NCBI GenBank assembly: GCA_023853785.1
Contig: JAJIRX010001010.1
Span: forward strand, 1 to 31,980
Source: Psilocybe azurescens
Taxonomy: Eukaryota > Basidiomycota > Agaricomycetes > Agaricales > Agrocybaceae
Reading direction: 5' to 3'
Length of the DNA stretch: 31,980 nucleotides
Part shown: piece by piece, positions 12,156-21,975 of the stretch
Layout: each line of letters begins with the position of its first letter
Position numbering within the stretch: the first letter of the stretch is position 1
The notes under the pieces: model-generated
Databases searched by the model: none
Seen by the model: only the letters and a program-made list of their open reading frames with translations
What the model was told of the DNA's origin: nothing
Program-made: the position numbers and the translations under genes

Positions 12156-12430
12156 CTGGGGGCTGTGCCCCCAGACCCCTGCTGTCAGCACCCTGCGCCT
12201 CCTCATTGATAAATAAATAATACCAATCACAATCATAATGTCTTGGGGGGGGAATGAGCTTTGCTCATCCCCCTTCTTATCAGTATTTCACACCTCATTA
12301 AAAATATATATAATGTTTTGGGGGGAATGAGCTTCGCTCATTCCCCCTTCATATCACCACTTCAATGCCTCATTAATAATAGCAATCACTTATATAATAT
12401 CTTGGGGAGATGAGCAAAGCTCATCTCCCC
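12156..12430. repeat. Four tandem triloop hairpins at the Helitron 3' side
   Basis: Stems lie at 12156-12174 (8 bp), 12248-12273 (11 bp with one bulged A), 12322-12348 (12 bp perfect) and 12404-12430 (12 bp perfect), each with a 3-nt loop. Hairpins 2-4 share the core ATGAGC/GCTCAT. Between them a common spacer repeats: CCTCAT, an AT-rich run, then ATAAT-x-T-x-TTGG. Hairpin starts are 92, 74 and 82 bp apart. Hairpins 3 and 4 differ by paired changes that keep the stem intact. Confidence 0.85.
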
Positions 12431-12494
12431 CGCACCTCCTCATAAAAAATAATTAATCTTATAGAATATAAACACTTTATATATTAAATACTAA

Positions 12495-14293
12495 TCAGTT
12501 ACTATGGTCAATAGAAAGAACTTCTGGGTACACAATATTTTTGTTATACTTAATCCAGAACTGTCATCCCAAATAGCCTTGATGTTGTGCACAGATGTTA
12601 CTCGTGAAATAGCAACATATAGTTGTCCATGTGCAAAGGTGAAGAAATAAGGTTTAGTCCAACATGTAAAACAGATTGTCCTTGTGCTTTATTGATCATC
12701 ATAGCAAATGCCAGTCGCGGCAGGAAATTGTCTTGGCAAAATTCAAATGGAACTTGCGTGTCCGTCGGTGTCAGCCCAATCCGTGGAATAAAAACTGTCT
12801 CCCTGCTCTATCTCCTGTCAATAGTTGAACTTCCAAAACACGGTTTCCCTCTCGATCCATTGCACACTCCCTCACTTGCATTCAAATTTCGGTAAAATCA
12901 TAATAGGGCAACCAACTTTAAGTATAAGCTTGGCCAAAGGAAGACCTGAACAGTTGATTGTGTTCAGATACTCCACTGGATACATCAGAATTCCTTCATC
13001 ACCATGTCCCCGATTATTCAAAATGCTATCAGCACTGTGAAACACTTTTTCTTCTCCAGGAAATTTGTTGAGAATAGTTTTGTTCAGATCATCCACATCA
13101 TCATTCCTGCTACACAGAATTGTCCGTTCAGCATAATATTTGTCATCATGCCCAGTGGTCCGCTGGATTCCAGGATATATTGTATCAATCAGAGATCCAA
13201 CAGTATTATTAGCACATTTGAAATGATCAGGAAGTGTTGTGTTGTCAGATTCATCTGTATGTTTTCCCAGACCAATATCCAACTGCCATTGTGCAAATTT
13301 CCGTTCTTCATCATGTGCAGTGTTCAGACACATATTCTCAGTCAACTTGAGTACTTTGATGTGTCCCCAAAGTTGTGACTGCTGCATGCATGCTCCAACA
13401 ATTTAAGCTCTTGATCCTTTCACAACAACAGGAAGAATTTGCTTAAAGTCTCCACCAAACACAACAGTAAGTCCTCCAAATGGCTTGTCACAGTTACAGA
13501 TATCCTTGAATGTGCAGTCCACAGCCTCATGAATATAACGGTTCTGCATAGGAGCTTCATCCCATATCACCAAATCAGTACATTGAATAAGCTCTGCCAA
13601 ATCAGAACTGCAACCAATACTGCATGTAGAGTCCTCATGAATATTGATAGGAATTTTGAAGGTGGAATGTGATGTCCAACCACCAATAAGAAGTAGAGAT
13701 GCAATGCCAGATGAAGCCACACAAAGCACTATTTTTCCTTCACCACGCAGAAAGTAGCACAGAGTGTTGTACACATAGGTTTTTCCTGTACCTCCTGGAC
13801 CATGAAGAAAGAAACATTGACCACTCTTGCTTTCAACTGCTGCCACAATAGTATCAAATGCTGAATGTTGCCCATGATTGAGAGTAGGAATTCGCTGTTG
13901 AGCCAGAACAGATTGATTGTCTCTGTCATAGTTTCTCTGCTCTGCAATCAATCTACTTCCTATAGCAGCAGCCCAATCTTCTTGAGGCAATGGCATTCCT
14001 GCAAACTCTTCAAGTTTTTTTGTTGGTAGTGCGAAGAAGTTGGTCAATGAGAAAAAGGCCATAATCAAACACTTGTGCTTCAGTGGGGTCTTGTTGGATA
14101 TGTTTGGAGATAAGAGCATGTTGCAGATCATCACAAATCTTGTCTCTGAATTGTTCCCAGAGTGCAGCAGGATTTGATGGTGTGCAGTCTCGAAGAATAG
14201 TCACAAAAGGTTACAAAGTTGTCGTCCACTTGCCATATATCCAGCCTCTTCCAGACATTGCTTCCACTCATTATCATCCTCTAAAAGTCCTCA
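12495..14293 (-). pseudogene. Helitron PIF1-type helicase domain, disrupted
   Basis: SF1 helicase half of the RepHel protein, which unwinds DNA during rolling-circle transposition. Motif I is FLHGPGGTGKTYVYNTL, motif II LVIWDEAPM, motif III VFGGDFKQILPV, motif IV RTILCSRNDDV; near the C-terminus come INKAQGQS and QLYVAISRVTS. The frame shifts near 14207 (short T run), 14015 (A7 run), 12880-12890, 12800-12815 and 12525. An in-frame TAA at 13403-13405 interrupts GSRA-IVGACM, where the family usually has Gln. The end is taken at TGA 12495-12497, after NIVYPEVLSIDHSN in the restored frame. The domain is continuous with the Rep half upstream. Confidence 0.85.
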
Positions 14294-16739
14294 ATGTATA
14301 CAGGCCTCCCGAAATGTTTCATATACAATGCCATCAACTGTTCGGAGATCAACAAAAGATGTAGCACCTTTGACACAGGTCAGCAGAGTTCTGAGATAAA
14401 AGCGCTCTCCTGAACTTGGATGAGCATAGTACATCCGCCCAATTGCAAATTGTTGCTTTCTTGGAGCCCATTTGCACTGCTTTCCCTTCCAGACAAATTT
14501 GGCAGGAAAATCCTGATAAAGAGTATTTCTGGCTTCTTCATATTGTATATTGGCTTTAAAATAAGCAGTAAGCTTGGTGTCTTTACCTGCATTGCAATCC
14601 AAAACCTCCTGAGCATTTAGTGCCTGGTCTTCATTCCATGTAACCATTTGTTGATCAGGTAAATGAATCTGAAGGCGAACAATAGGTGGATGTTCTTGAT
14701 GCATGTGGAAGTGAAAAATGCGCCAAAGTCCTTCACATGCAGAAACATATTGTGCATCAAGATACAGCTTGACCTCATCTTCACAGCGTCCAAACTGCAT
14801 AGTAATGCGGTCATGGCCTTTATAGACATATTTGTAGATATATTTGATGGCCTTGATAGAAGCAATAGATTCAACATTGATATGACAGCGATATTTCCAG
14901 ATAAGATAACGGCAGTGAGCAACAACCCAGCAATTATCAACCTTTTTTCCACCACCAATGTCAAACTCATTTCCAGTGTCACGTCTCCTGAGATTTGCAT
15001 AAGAGTCTTCATTAACAGTGGTCTGGTCACGATAAGGCTTGGGAAAACATTTTGAACATTTTCCATTCACATGACATTGAGCAGTGGTATCACCATTGCA
15101 TGGAGTATGGACCATGAATTTCTTGACCAATTCAAAGAGTTCTGGCTCTTCCTCTTTATCTGGAAATTCAGCTGAAATCAGGCTGTCAACATCTTCAGGT
15201 GTGCAAAGCTTGTGGTCAGGATGCAAAAATACAATCATATGCATATGTGGGAGGCCTCGCTTTTGAAACTCAATTGTCCACACATTTGCAACTGCTCTAC
15301 CCATAATGCCATTTTTACAAATATCATTGAGCATCTCTTTCATTTTTGCATGAAAGACTCTGACCACCAAATCAGGATGATCAGAAGACTGTTATCCAGG
15401 AAGAAGTGCCTCTTTGATTTCTGGCCAGCTTGGGTTGGCAGTAGCAGTGATAAATAAATCAGCTCCATGAAAATAGCAATTGATAGCAAGAGCATCTTGG
15501 CAGTTCTGAATCATGTTTCATGTGCTTCCAGCAAAAGAAGAGGCAAAATAGTCCTTTGGCCAACATTGGCACCTTCAGCATCAGGATCAGCTGCAACAGC
15601 ATCCATAAGACCTTGACGTGTATCATTTCTGAACTTCTGCTGATTTTGTCTAACCCACCGTAATCTGTTTTGTTCTGAAGCTGCCCAACAGTCTACAATG
15701 AATTCCTGAAGAAGTTTTTGTGCCAAAAACAAATGTTGAGATTCATTTGTTGGTTCTCTTGGATGAAGACGATAACGGAAATATTCTGTTTGTGTGATGT
15801 ATTTCTGCTTTTTTGGCTGTGGAGCTTCAATAGCATCCTCATCCTGATCCTCATTAGGAGCCAGCTCAGCAGCTGGAGGATCATCATCAATTTCTGCAGC
15901 CTCATTAAAAGGAATGTTAGGATGCCAGCCTAACTGCCCAGTTGGAAAAAGAAGAACATAATGAAGTGGAAGATAAAGGGGATGCAGTTCACTGATTGTT
16001 TCCAGCCTTTCTCCAGCTCTTCGTCTCAGGACAATATCTCTGCCATTGGGATATACTTCATCACCATCTCCAGGAAGGATTATAGCCACTTCATTGGATC
16101 CAGCTGATGGTTCATTATAGCATCTGCGATTAGTTTCACATTCATAGCGAAGAGCAATTGTGCATTGCTGATCTATAGGCATGTTACGTGTTATTTCAAA
16201 TGCTTGCTTGTATAGCCGTGCACCTGAATGGGAACGATATAGCATATCCTGAAGAATGCTCATAGTGGTTCTATCCAGCCCAGAGTTTGCAGGATGCTGC
16301 ATGTGAAAATTGAGAGCTTCAGCAGGATCAAAAATATATAGCTGAGCATATAAAGGTGTAACACCAATCTGAGGAAGAAGAGATCCAGCTCGATGTGTTA
16401 ACCTTCCTTGGACTTTGAATACATAAGGTCCAGGCCTATTGTTAATTGCATGATCAACAGTGACTCCTAATGAGGTCATGGCTAAAGCATTGTTGTACTG
16501 CCGAATATGACTGAGGAAGTTTTTGGATTGGGGTACATTATTCCTAAGCAATGCATCTAATTCTTGAGGAGGATAATCCAGCTTTGGAAGAACAATTTTC
16601 CCACTAAAACAGCATATTCCAAATGTGGGAGAGTTATCAGATGAATGTGAAATATGCTCTGCCATCCAGTGTAAAGCACCACACTTTGGAGACTTTATAT
16701 CCATTTTCCCTAAATTATGAACAGGCCAGTCATGGCTAA
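14291..16739 (-). pseudogene. Helitron Rep nuclease domain, disrupted
   Basis: N-terminal replication-initiator half of RepHel, which nicks and rejoins DNA at the transposon ends. It begins around HDWPVHNLGKMDIKSPKCGA (possible zinc ligands CGALHW and ICC). The Helitron-like N domain follows (TEYFRYRLHPRE, LFLAQKLLQEFIVD). The HUH motif is GLPHMHMIVFLHPDH and the two-tyrosine region is YIYKYVYKGHD. One frame shift is near 15545. In-frame stops occur at 15518-15520 (TGA), 15392-15394 (TAA) and 14291-14293 (TGA), with family-like sequence on both sides. About 660 codons stay otherwise clear of indels, unlike the nearby host genes. Catalytic His and Tyr residues look intact. Confidence 0.88.
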
Positions 16740-16888
16740 AGGGCTTTCAAGCAGCAAGTAAAAGAGGTTGGGCATTGGGGTCTTGAGGCTGCAGAGGTGC
16801 ATGAAGTATAGGAGGAAGTATCTATTTCTTTATCAATATCATATTCAAACTCACAAAGATTTAAAACACATACAGGAAAGGGTTGAGC

Positions 16889-17275
16889 ATTGACATGATG
16901 GGCACCTTGTTGTAGTGGCAAAGGGGCTGGTGGAACAGCAGCTAAAAGCTGAGCCAAATTTTCTGGCAAATTATTATACTGAATCCCATTGAATATAGCA
17001 GGCTGCAGAAGAGGTGCAGGTGCAGGTTCAAATTCAAGTTCAGGTGCAGGTGCAGGTGCAGGTGCATGTTCAGGAATAGGAAAAGGAACAAAAACAAAAA
17101 CAGGAGCAGGAGCAGGAGCAGGAGCAGGAAAGCACAGGTACAGGAACAGGAACAGGAACAGAATGAACATGACGGCCACCTCTTTGTGGTGGTAAAGGAG
17201 CTGGTGGAACAGCTGCTAAAAGCTGAGCTAAATTTGCAGGCAAATTATTATACTGGATTCCATTAAATATAGTAG
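16889..17275. repeat. Direct duplication of a protein-coding module in the Helitron
   Basis: About 110 bp at 16889-16998 and 17163-17272 are clearly homologous (for example AAATTATTATACTG in both). Each encodes NGIQYNNLP-x-NLAQLL and VPPAPLP on the minus strand. The period is about 274 bp and includes the intervening Pro-rich repeat. Confidence 0.8.
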
Positions 17276-17284
17276 GTTGAGGGA

Positions 17285-17286
17285 AG

Positions 17287-17332
<46 letters not shown>

Positions 17333-17371
17333 AAAGGAACAGCAGGAACAGGAACAGGAACAGGAACAGGC
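17285..17371. repeat. Hexanucleotide minisatellite GCAGGA / CAGGAA
   Basis: About seven GCAGGA units (17291-17332) are followed by four CAGGAA units (17343-17370). Shorter runs of the same repeats occur at 17103-17128 and 17138-17160. The minus strand encodes (Pro-Ala)n and (Pro-Val)n. Confidence 0.9.
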
Positions 17372-17547
17372 AGAGCAGCTACAATATCAGGAATTTCAAA
17401 TCTTAGTGGTTCAATATGAGGCATTTGGTTATTATGTGGGGTGCGACGGGCTTGAGGACTCTCCAGAGCACGGGCATCACGTTCAGATCTTTGTGCAGCA
17501 ATACGAACACGACGTGGAGTATTTGGAGGTGTTTCAGGCCTATACAA

Positions 17548-18568
17548 ATACCAATCAACTTGATTTCTAAATCAATTAATATTGAAAAAACATACATGGT
17601 CCAGAAGTCTTATTCAAATAGCACAATCACCACCACCACTAAATCCACACACAGAAGAGGGGGCAGGGTCCTGCAGAAAGATCAGAAAGATCAGTCAGGA
17701 TGGTTATCAGACTTATTATTCACCAAATAAACACAGAAAACAGACTGTGTAAAAGTTAGAACAGTCATAAATGAGATATAAAGGCTTTACTCACCAAAAA
17801 AAAAAGAGAGAAAAAAGCGAAGAGATAGCAAAAAACTACAGTCTGCATGGGTTTGAGACCTTGCACAGAGCTAAAAGTGTTATAGAACACTCACCAAAGC
17901 CAATAACCACCCAGAATAACCACTCAGAACAGCTTCAAATCAGCCAGAGATGGCTAATAGATGTGTTATTCTCAGGATTGTAGGCAAAGAGGATTTTTTT
18001 AGGCTGTGTGGGATGGAAAGCAGCATCGCTGCAGCAACCTCATGGCTGCTTCATGGCACCAATTTCGTTGTTTGCCATCAGCCACTGATTGTTTATTTTA
18101 AAAGGTCCCGCCCCACGTGTTCCCAGTCTGATATACATTGTTTATTTCAAAAGGCCCCATTGCGGGCCCCAAAACACAGCAGTGTGCTTTGTCATGATTA
18201 AGTAATTTGAAATTTCCTTTTCCGAAATCCTTAGTCATTGTACTTCCTTTTTTAGAAAAACCGTCTCTTATATTATAGATCATTGCTCTCGCTTCTCATC
18301 ACCACCTTCCTCCCATTCGTACTCGCCAATCCTTCATTAGTTCAACGTATTGCTTCTCCTTCTTATGTAGCTCGTCCTACACATCACGCTTCGTTCTCAC
18401 TTATAGTCGCTCTTTTGCTCTCCGTACCTCAGCTGCTTTCTTTCTTCTGCTGAGTGTCTAACTTTGTCGTTAAGTTCTCTACATCCCCCTCCTCTCCTTG
18501 CCTCAAATTTTGGTATATATACTTTTATAGGCTTACTATCAATGAATATAAATTTTAATTCAACAAAA
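17548..18568. other. Region between Helitron coding sequence and divergent small ORF
   Basis: No gene is supported. The region holds two imperfect copies of a motif, ATTGTTTATTT-x-AAAAGG followed by a C-rich run (near 18087 and 18138), one CACGTG (near 18114) and a pyrimidine-rich stretch at about 18290-18500. The Helitron 5' end and the promoter of the plus-strand ORF at 18569 probably lie here, but neither boundary can be fixed. Confidence 0.35.
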
Positions 18569-18962
18569 ATGGAGTACATTAAGAGAAACCAAAGGATGAG
18601 GCAAAAGACCTCCCATCAACAGCCATCAACCCCATCACAGACATCAAAAAGTGGCATGTCAGCAGCGCGTATCACGGGAATTCAACAAAATCAAGACACA
18701 GTCATGTCACAAGCAATCTGTTCACCTGTCACTGTTCCATACAACCCTCCTCCTGTTCTGGCCCCATAGCTACCCATATATGCCATCAGGTCCAAGCACA
18801 TACCCATATCCCCTGAGCAACAATGGGGCTTCAATCCCAGTGGTGCCACCTCACTTCAATGGTACAGTATACAGCAGAAATGGGCCTCCCTTTAATTTTA
18901 ATCATCCTCATCATTATAACCACACTTCTTATCATCTTCACAACCATCATTATACTTTATAA
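18569..18962 (+). CDS. Small Tyr/His/Asn/Pro-rich ORF, unassigned
   Basis: ATG 18569 in a good context (AAAATGG) opens MEYIKRNQRMRQKTSHQQPS, rich in Gln, Ser and Thr. The frame stops at 18769 inside a CCCC run. One base there restores PHSYPYMPSGPSTYPYPLS and a tail of His, Asn and Tyr ending YHLHNHHYTL. The total is about 130 residues. No domain, signal peptide or membrane segment is seen. A TATATATA tract lies about 60 bp upstream. It may be transposon cargo or an unrelated low-complexity protein. I do not recognise a family. Confidence 0.35.
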
Positions 18963-20415
18963 ATTTGGTTCTACTAGTATACTCTTTAAAGACATATATC
19001 CTAATACAGTCTTCTAAATCATAAATTCAAAGTCAATGAAAAGCCAATTCAATGGAAATTCAATGCTTGTGGCACATGTACCAGCTTTTTGTTGGCATAT
19101 GGTGGAGTTCTATATTTTTAATGAAAATCATTGGTGAGCAATCATAAAACAAACAAAAATGGTCAAAATGAACAATGGGTAATGTTGGATATTGAACTCT
19201 CTATCTATCACTGACTGTGTAGCTCAGTGGTAGAGCACCGGCATATATAGCTGGAGGTCATCGGTTCAATTCCACTCCCAGTCATTTCTTTTCCAAGGTC
19301 ACTTGATCAGTGATTTCTAACAGGTAAGGGATAGTACCTTCCACAACAACCATTTTAATGTATTTTTAGCACCATAGAAAGGTGTAGTATAGGCTAGAGA
19401 ATAATTCTATAGGAAAAAATTCCTCAAAACAAAGTGTATGCCTTAGATTTTTACTGGAATTTTTTTTGTCCAAAAGGCTTCAAAAAGCTTCAAAACATAC
19501 AGGACAACAACAGGCAAAAAAGTTGAAAATATGATCAGATATTTTGATGCTTATATAATCAATACACATGACCTTATAACTGAGGATAGGAGTGACAAAA
19601 AGGCAATAAAACAGTATTGAAACACTAAAACATATTAATTCTATTTCTATGCACATAGGTTAATGGTCCAATGATATACAAGCACATATAAAGAACCTCC
19701 AATAGTACAAAAACAACTGTCAAGGATTGATTACTCGCGAGGGGTCTGTCAGGGTTCTGCCAAGGCAAAGGGATCCCAAAATTTTAGAAATGACATGGAG
19801 TTGATTTTTTTAAAGCCCTCAGAGACTATCCCTTCTCCTCCTCTTCTTCTATATAAGGTATATTTTTCTTATATATTTTGTTTTTTTGATATCTGAAAAA
19901 AACATAGCCCAAATGATAGTAGATTTCTGATATATAGGGTCATTAAGTGTTAGGTTAAACTCTGTGAGGACAAATGGACTAATCAAACAAGTTTAAGGAG
20001 CACTACTGAGGCATCAGATTGGTCTCTGACAATACTGGGATCAGTTGGATATTGGTACAAAATCTCCACCATTTTATAGAAAATAAAATACAAAATTATT
20101 TACAGCCTGTAATGGCTTTTAATGGTCTGTTTATTGCTCTTATAACTCAAAGAGATACTTTTTGTTTTCTGGCAGCCCATTATTTGGATTTTAATCTTCA
20201 AAAGTATAATAAAAATTAAGGCCTCCAGCACTCTCCCTCTCCCCCTCCAATCACCCAAAAATGCTCAAAATATATATAGCCATATGTTGGTAGGTAAAGC
20301 TATATATTTCAAGTAAAGTTTACTTGGCTTGATGGCCATTGCTTTGCATGGCATAACGAGTCCTTTTGTGGGACTGAATTGAACCACTCTTGCTTAATTA
20401 TGCTTATACTTTTAG
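18963..20415. other. AT-rich non-coding part of transposon island
   Basis: Apart from the tRNA-like sequence at 19213-19284 I see no gene. Stops are dense in all frames. Confidence 0.5.
19213..19284 (+). tRNA. Degenerate tRNA-like sequence, predicted anticodon AUA
   Basis: The 72 nt fit a tRNA cloverleaf: acceptor GACTGTG/CCCAGTC with one T-C mismatch, T8 and A9, D-arm GCTC-AGTGGTA-GAGC, anticodon stem CCGGC/GCTGG with loop ATATATA, a 5-nt variable loop, T-loop TTCAATT and discriminator A. Internal promoter boxes A (TAGCTCAGTGG) and B (GGTTCAATTCC) are good, and a TTTT terminator follows at 19289. The T-stem ATCGG/CCACT has two mismatches. Anticodon AUA and T at position 37 are odd for a working tRNA. 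It is a tRNA pseudogene or a SINE head more likely than a functional tRNA-Tyr. Confidence 0.5.
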
Positions 20416-20660
20416 CATCAAAATTTTATAATTACATATACTGAACAATTCATTATGCACAATACCAAAAACTAGAGAAAAAGGAGCCATTTTACTATGT
20501 TGGGGCCAGATTTTTACCATCCTTCCTCACACTTTATGGCTTCAAAAATTATAAGCTAGACAATGAATGACTTTCTAGGCACAATGCAAAAAACTGGAGA
20601 AAAGAGAGCCATTTTGTGGTGTCAGAGCCTGATTTTGCACTTTTGGCACATTCATTACAA
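20416..20660. repeat. Diverged tandem duplication, about 122-bp unit
   Basis: Copy one (20416-20538) and copy two (20539-20660) share the order TCAAAA...ATAA, GCACAAT or GGCACAAT, AAAAACT-x-GAGAAAA, GAGCCATTTT and CCTGATTTT/CCAGATTTTT. Similarity is moderate, indicating an old duplication. Confidence 0.65.
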
Positions 20661-20780
20661 TATTTTGGCCCTTATATTGAACATAAAAATATAAAAATTC
20701 AGATTAATATGCATATGAGCTGTCTCCATGAGAGGGCTAAAAATAAATTTTAAAAAGCTGCAGTTGTGAAGTTATAAATG

Positions 20781-20805
20781 AAAAGTGTCAATTTACAAAC
20801 ACTGG
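20781..20805. repeat. Left arm of a 25-bp inverted repeat
   Basis: This arm pairs with 23670-23694 on the opposite strand, with 24 of 25 bases matching. Read outward it begins CCAGTGTTTGTAAATTGACA, like the terminus of some hAT elements. No target-site duplication was found. Confidence 0.6.
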
Positions 20806-21425
20806 TTCTGGATGACAAATGCAATGGAAGGAGTTGAGCATCATTTGGCAAAAAAATAACTCCGGGAGAAGCCAATTTTACAAAAGCAATAGAATTCACG
20901 TTCATGTCACGTTATTGAAGACAAAACGGAAATACTGAGCAACAGAAATCACGTTCACATCATGTTATTAAAGACAAAACAGGAAATATATTTGCACAAA
21001 GATATATTCTTGACATTGCGCCCTCACTGGGTCCCTGTGTAAAAGAATGAGTCTTTACTTACATAAAGGACTCATAAAAATTCCAGTTGCCAATTGTATT
21101 AGATTTTATGTGACCTCTTTTAGTGCAAGATAGTGTGATAAATGTGAGATGTACATACAATTCAGGCTGCAATAATAAAGGGCTGTATTCCATACACATC
21201 TTAAAAGCCATTGCAATTGTTGTAAGACTTATATTAATTGCATGGTATACATAAATTAGGTCCCATGTTCACATTTATATATATTGGTATAAGAATGCTA
21301 GATATTGCATACAAGTGACTACAGATAAACACAGAATGGATAATATCCAAAAACTAGAGTGTATGTGGACAGAGAGATGTCCATATTCCTGGGCTCTTCT
21401 TATTTAACACTATATGTAGAGTTAG
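20806..21425. other. AT-rich non-coding spacer
   Basis: No gene is seen. It contains the short tandem duplication at 20891-20988. A GTAAGT...TTTTACACAG intron-like pair lies on the minus strand near 21035-21062. Confidence 0.4.
20891..20988. repeat. Short tandem duplication, 53-bp period
   Basis: Copies at 20891-20934 and 20944-20988 both read AGAA, TCACGTTCA, a variable triplet, then GTTATT-x-AAGACAAAAC and GGAAATA. Confidence 0.8.
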
Positions 21426-21433
21426 CATGGTTA

Positions 21434-21919
21434 CAAGGGTGGCAGAACATGGATCCCAAACATAGGGTGGGAGGGGGTCTGGCCAGCTGCCGAAAAAAAG
21501 TTGTGACTTCACTATTTTCTTCAGAATCATTATGAATGAGCTTTGAAAGTCTCACCTCTAGCTTCAACAGCAATTGCAATGACTCTGAGTACATTCTGGA
21601 CCTGTCATTTTACTGTATACTTGTGAATATTGTCTTGTCTACAGTCTATGCAAAAAATTTGAATCTCTTCTGGCTTTGCCTTGCAGTTCTTTTTACCTTT
21701 GATACTTTGGTTTGAACAACAAATAACAGATTCCAGAATGACATGGTATATTATCTTTCTTAGAAAACACTGAAAAATAACAAGAAAACACATATCTACA
21801 GGAAAAAACATATATGTGTAGAAAACATACCATATTAGGCAGGAAGGAAGGGGGGTACCTGGCTTGCCTAAAAAAAGATGTGAGTGTTGGTACAACTTCC
21901 ATGTTCTGCCACCCCCTTG
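21434..21919. mobile_element. Non-autonomous hAT-like element (MITE) with TSD
   Basis: The left end is CAAGGGTGGCAGAACATGGA; the right end, reverse-complemented, is CAAGGG-GG-TGGCAGAACATGGA, identical except for two extra G. Perfect 8-bp direct repeats CATGGTTA flank it at 21426-21433 and 21920-21927. Inverted ends starting CA(A/G)GG with 8-bp duplications are the hAT hallmark. The 486-bp body has no transposase. It does carry an internal direct repeat, G-rich then TGGC, a poly-A run and TGTGA, near 21473-21508 and 21850-21886. Confidence 0.88.
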
Positions 21920-21975
21920 CATGGTTAAAAACATTTAAAGACACATATACTTACACTTCTTGAGTCTTGAGATCC

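Larger units (their letters stand above)
12156..17547 (-). mobile_element. Decayed Helitron (rolling-circle transposon), minus-strand orientation
   Basis: The element encodes a Rep (HUH/Y2) nuclease followed by a PIF1-type helicase, the diagnostic Helitron arrangement. Coding runs from about 17547 down to 12495. Tandem hairpins at 12156-12430 lie just past the helicase stop, where a Helitron 3' end is expected. The outermost hairpin (CTGGGGGC-TGT-GCCCCCAG) resembles known Helitron terminal hairpins, but I could not find a clear CTRR next to it. No TC 5' end could be fixed; the element may extend to about 18300 or beyond. Both ends given are therefore approximate. Frameshifts and four in-frame stops mark it as probably non-autonomous now. 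Confidence 0.85.
16740..17547 (-). pseudogene. Pro/Ala/Val-rich N-terminal extension of the Helitron protein
   Basis: The frame from 17547 starts MYRPETPPNTPRRVRIAAQ and runs into a (PA)n/(PV)n stretch. Two copies of a module then appear, NGIQYNNLP-x-NLAQLL followed by AAVPPAPLP, separated by another PA/PV-rich stretch. The frame is broken near 17275 and 16740. I infer a flexible spacer ahead of Rep; no function is known to me. It may be a separate exon or ORF, as in some fungal Helitrons. Confidence 0.55.

Noticed and set aside
11815..12216. Plus-strand ORF of 133 codons
   Set aside because: It runs into the Helitron hairpin region, has no motif and no splice context.
12156..12430. CRISPR array
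   Set aside because: The units are hairpins with variable spacing and diverged sequence in a eukaryotic transposon, not identical short direct repeats with unique spacers.
13004..13378. Plus-strand ORF of 124 codons
   Set aside because: It is the shadow of the helicase frame, which has recognisable motifs.
17277..17570. Plus-strand Glu/Gln-rich ORF of (EQEQ) repeats
   Set aside because: It is the antisense reading of the GCAGGA/CAGGAA repeat; the minus-strand (PA)n frame continues into Helitron sequence with real motifs.
21400..21944. Minus-strand ORFs sharing FFRQ peptides
   Set aside because: They come from the subterminal direct repeats of the MITE and are not genes.
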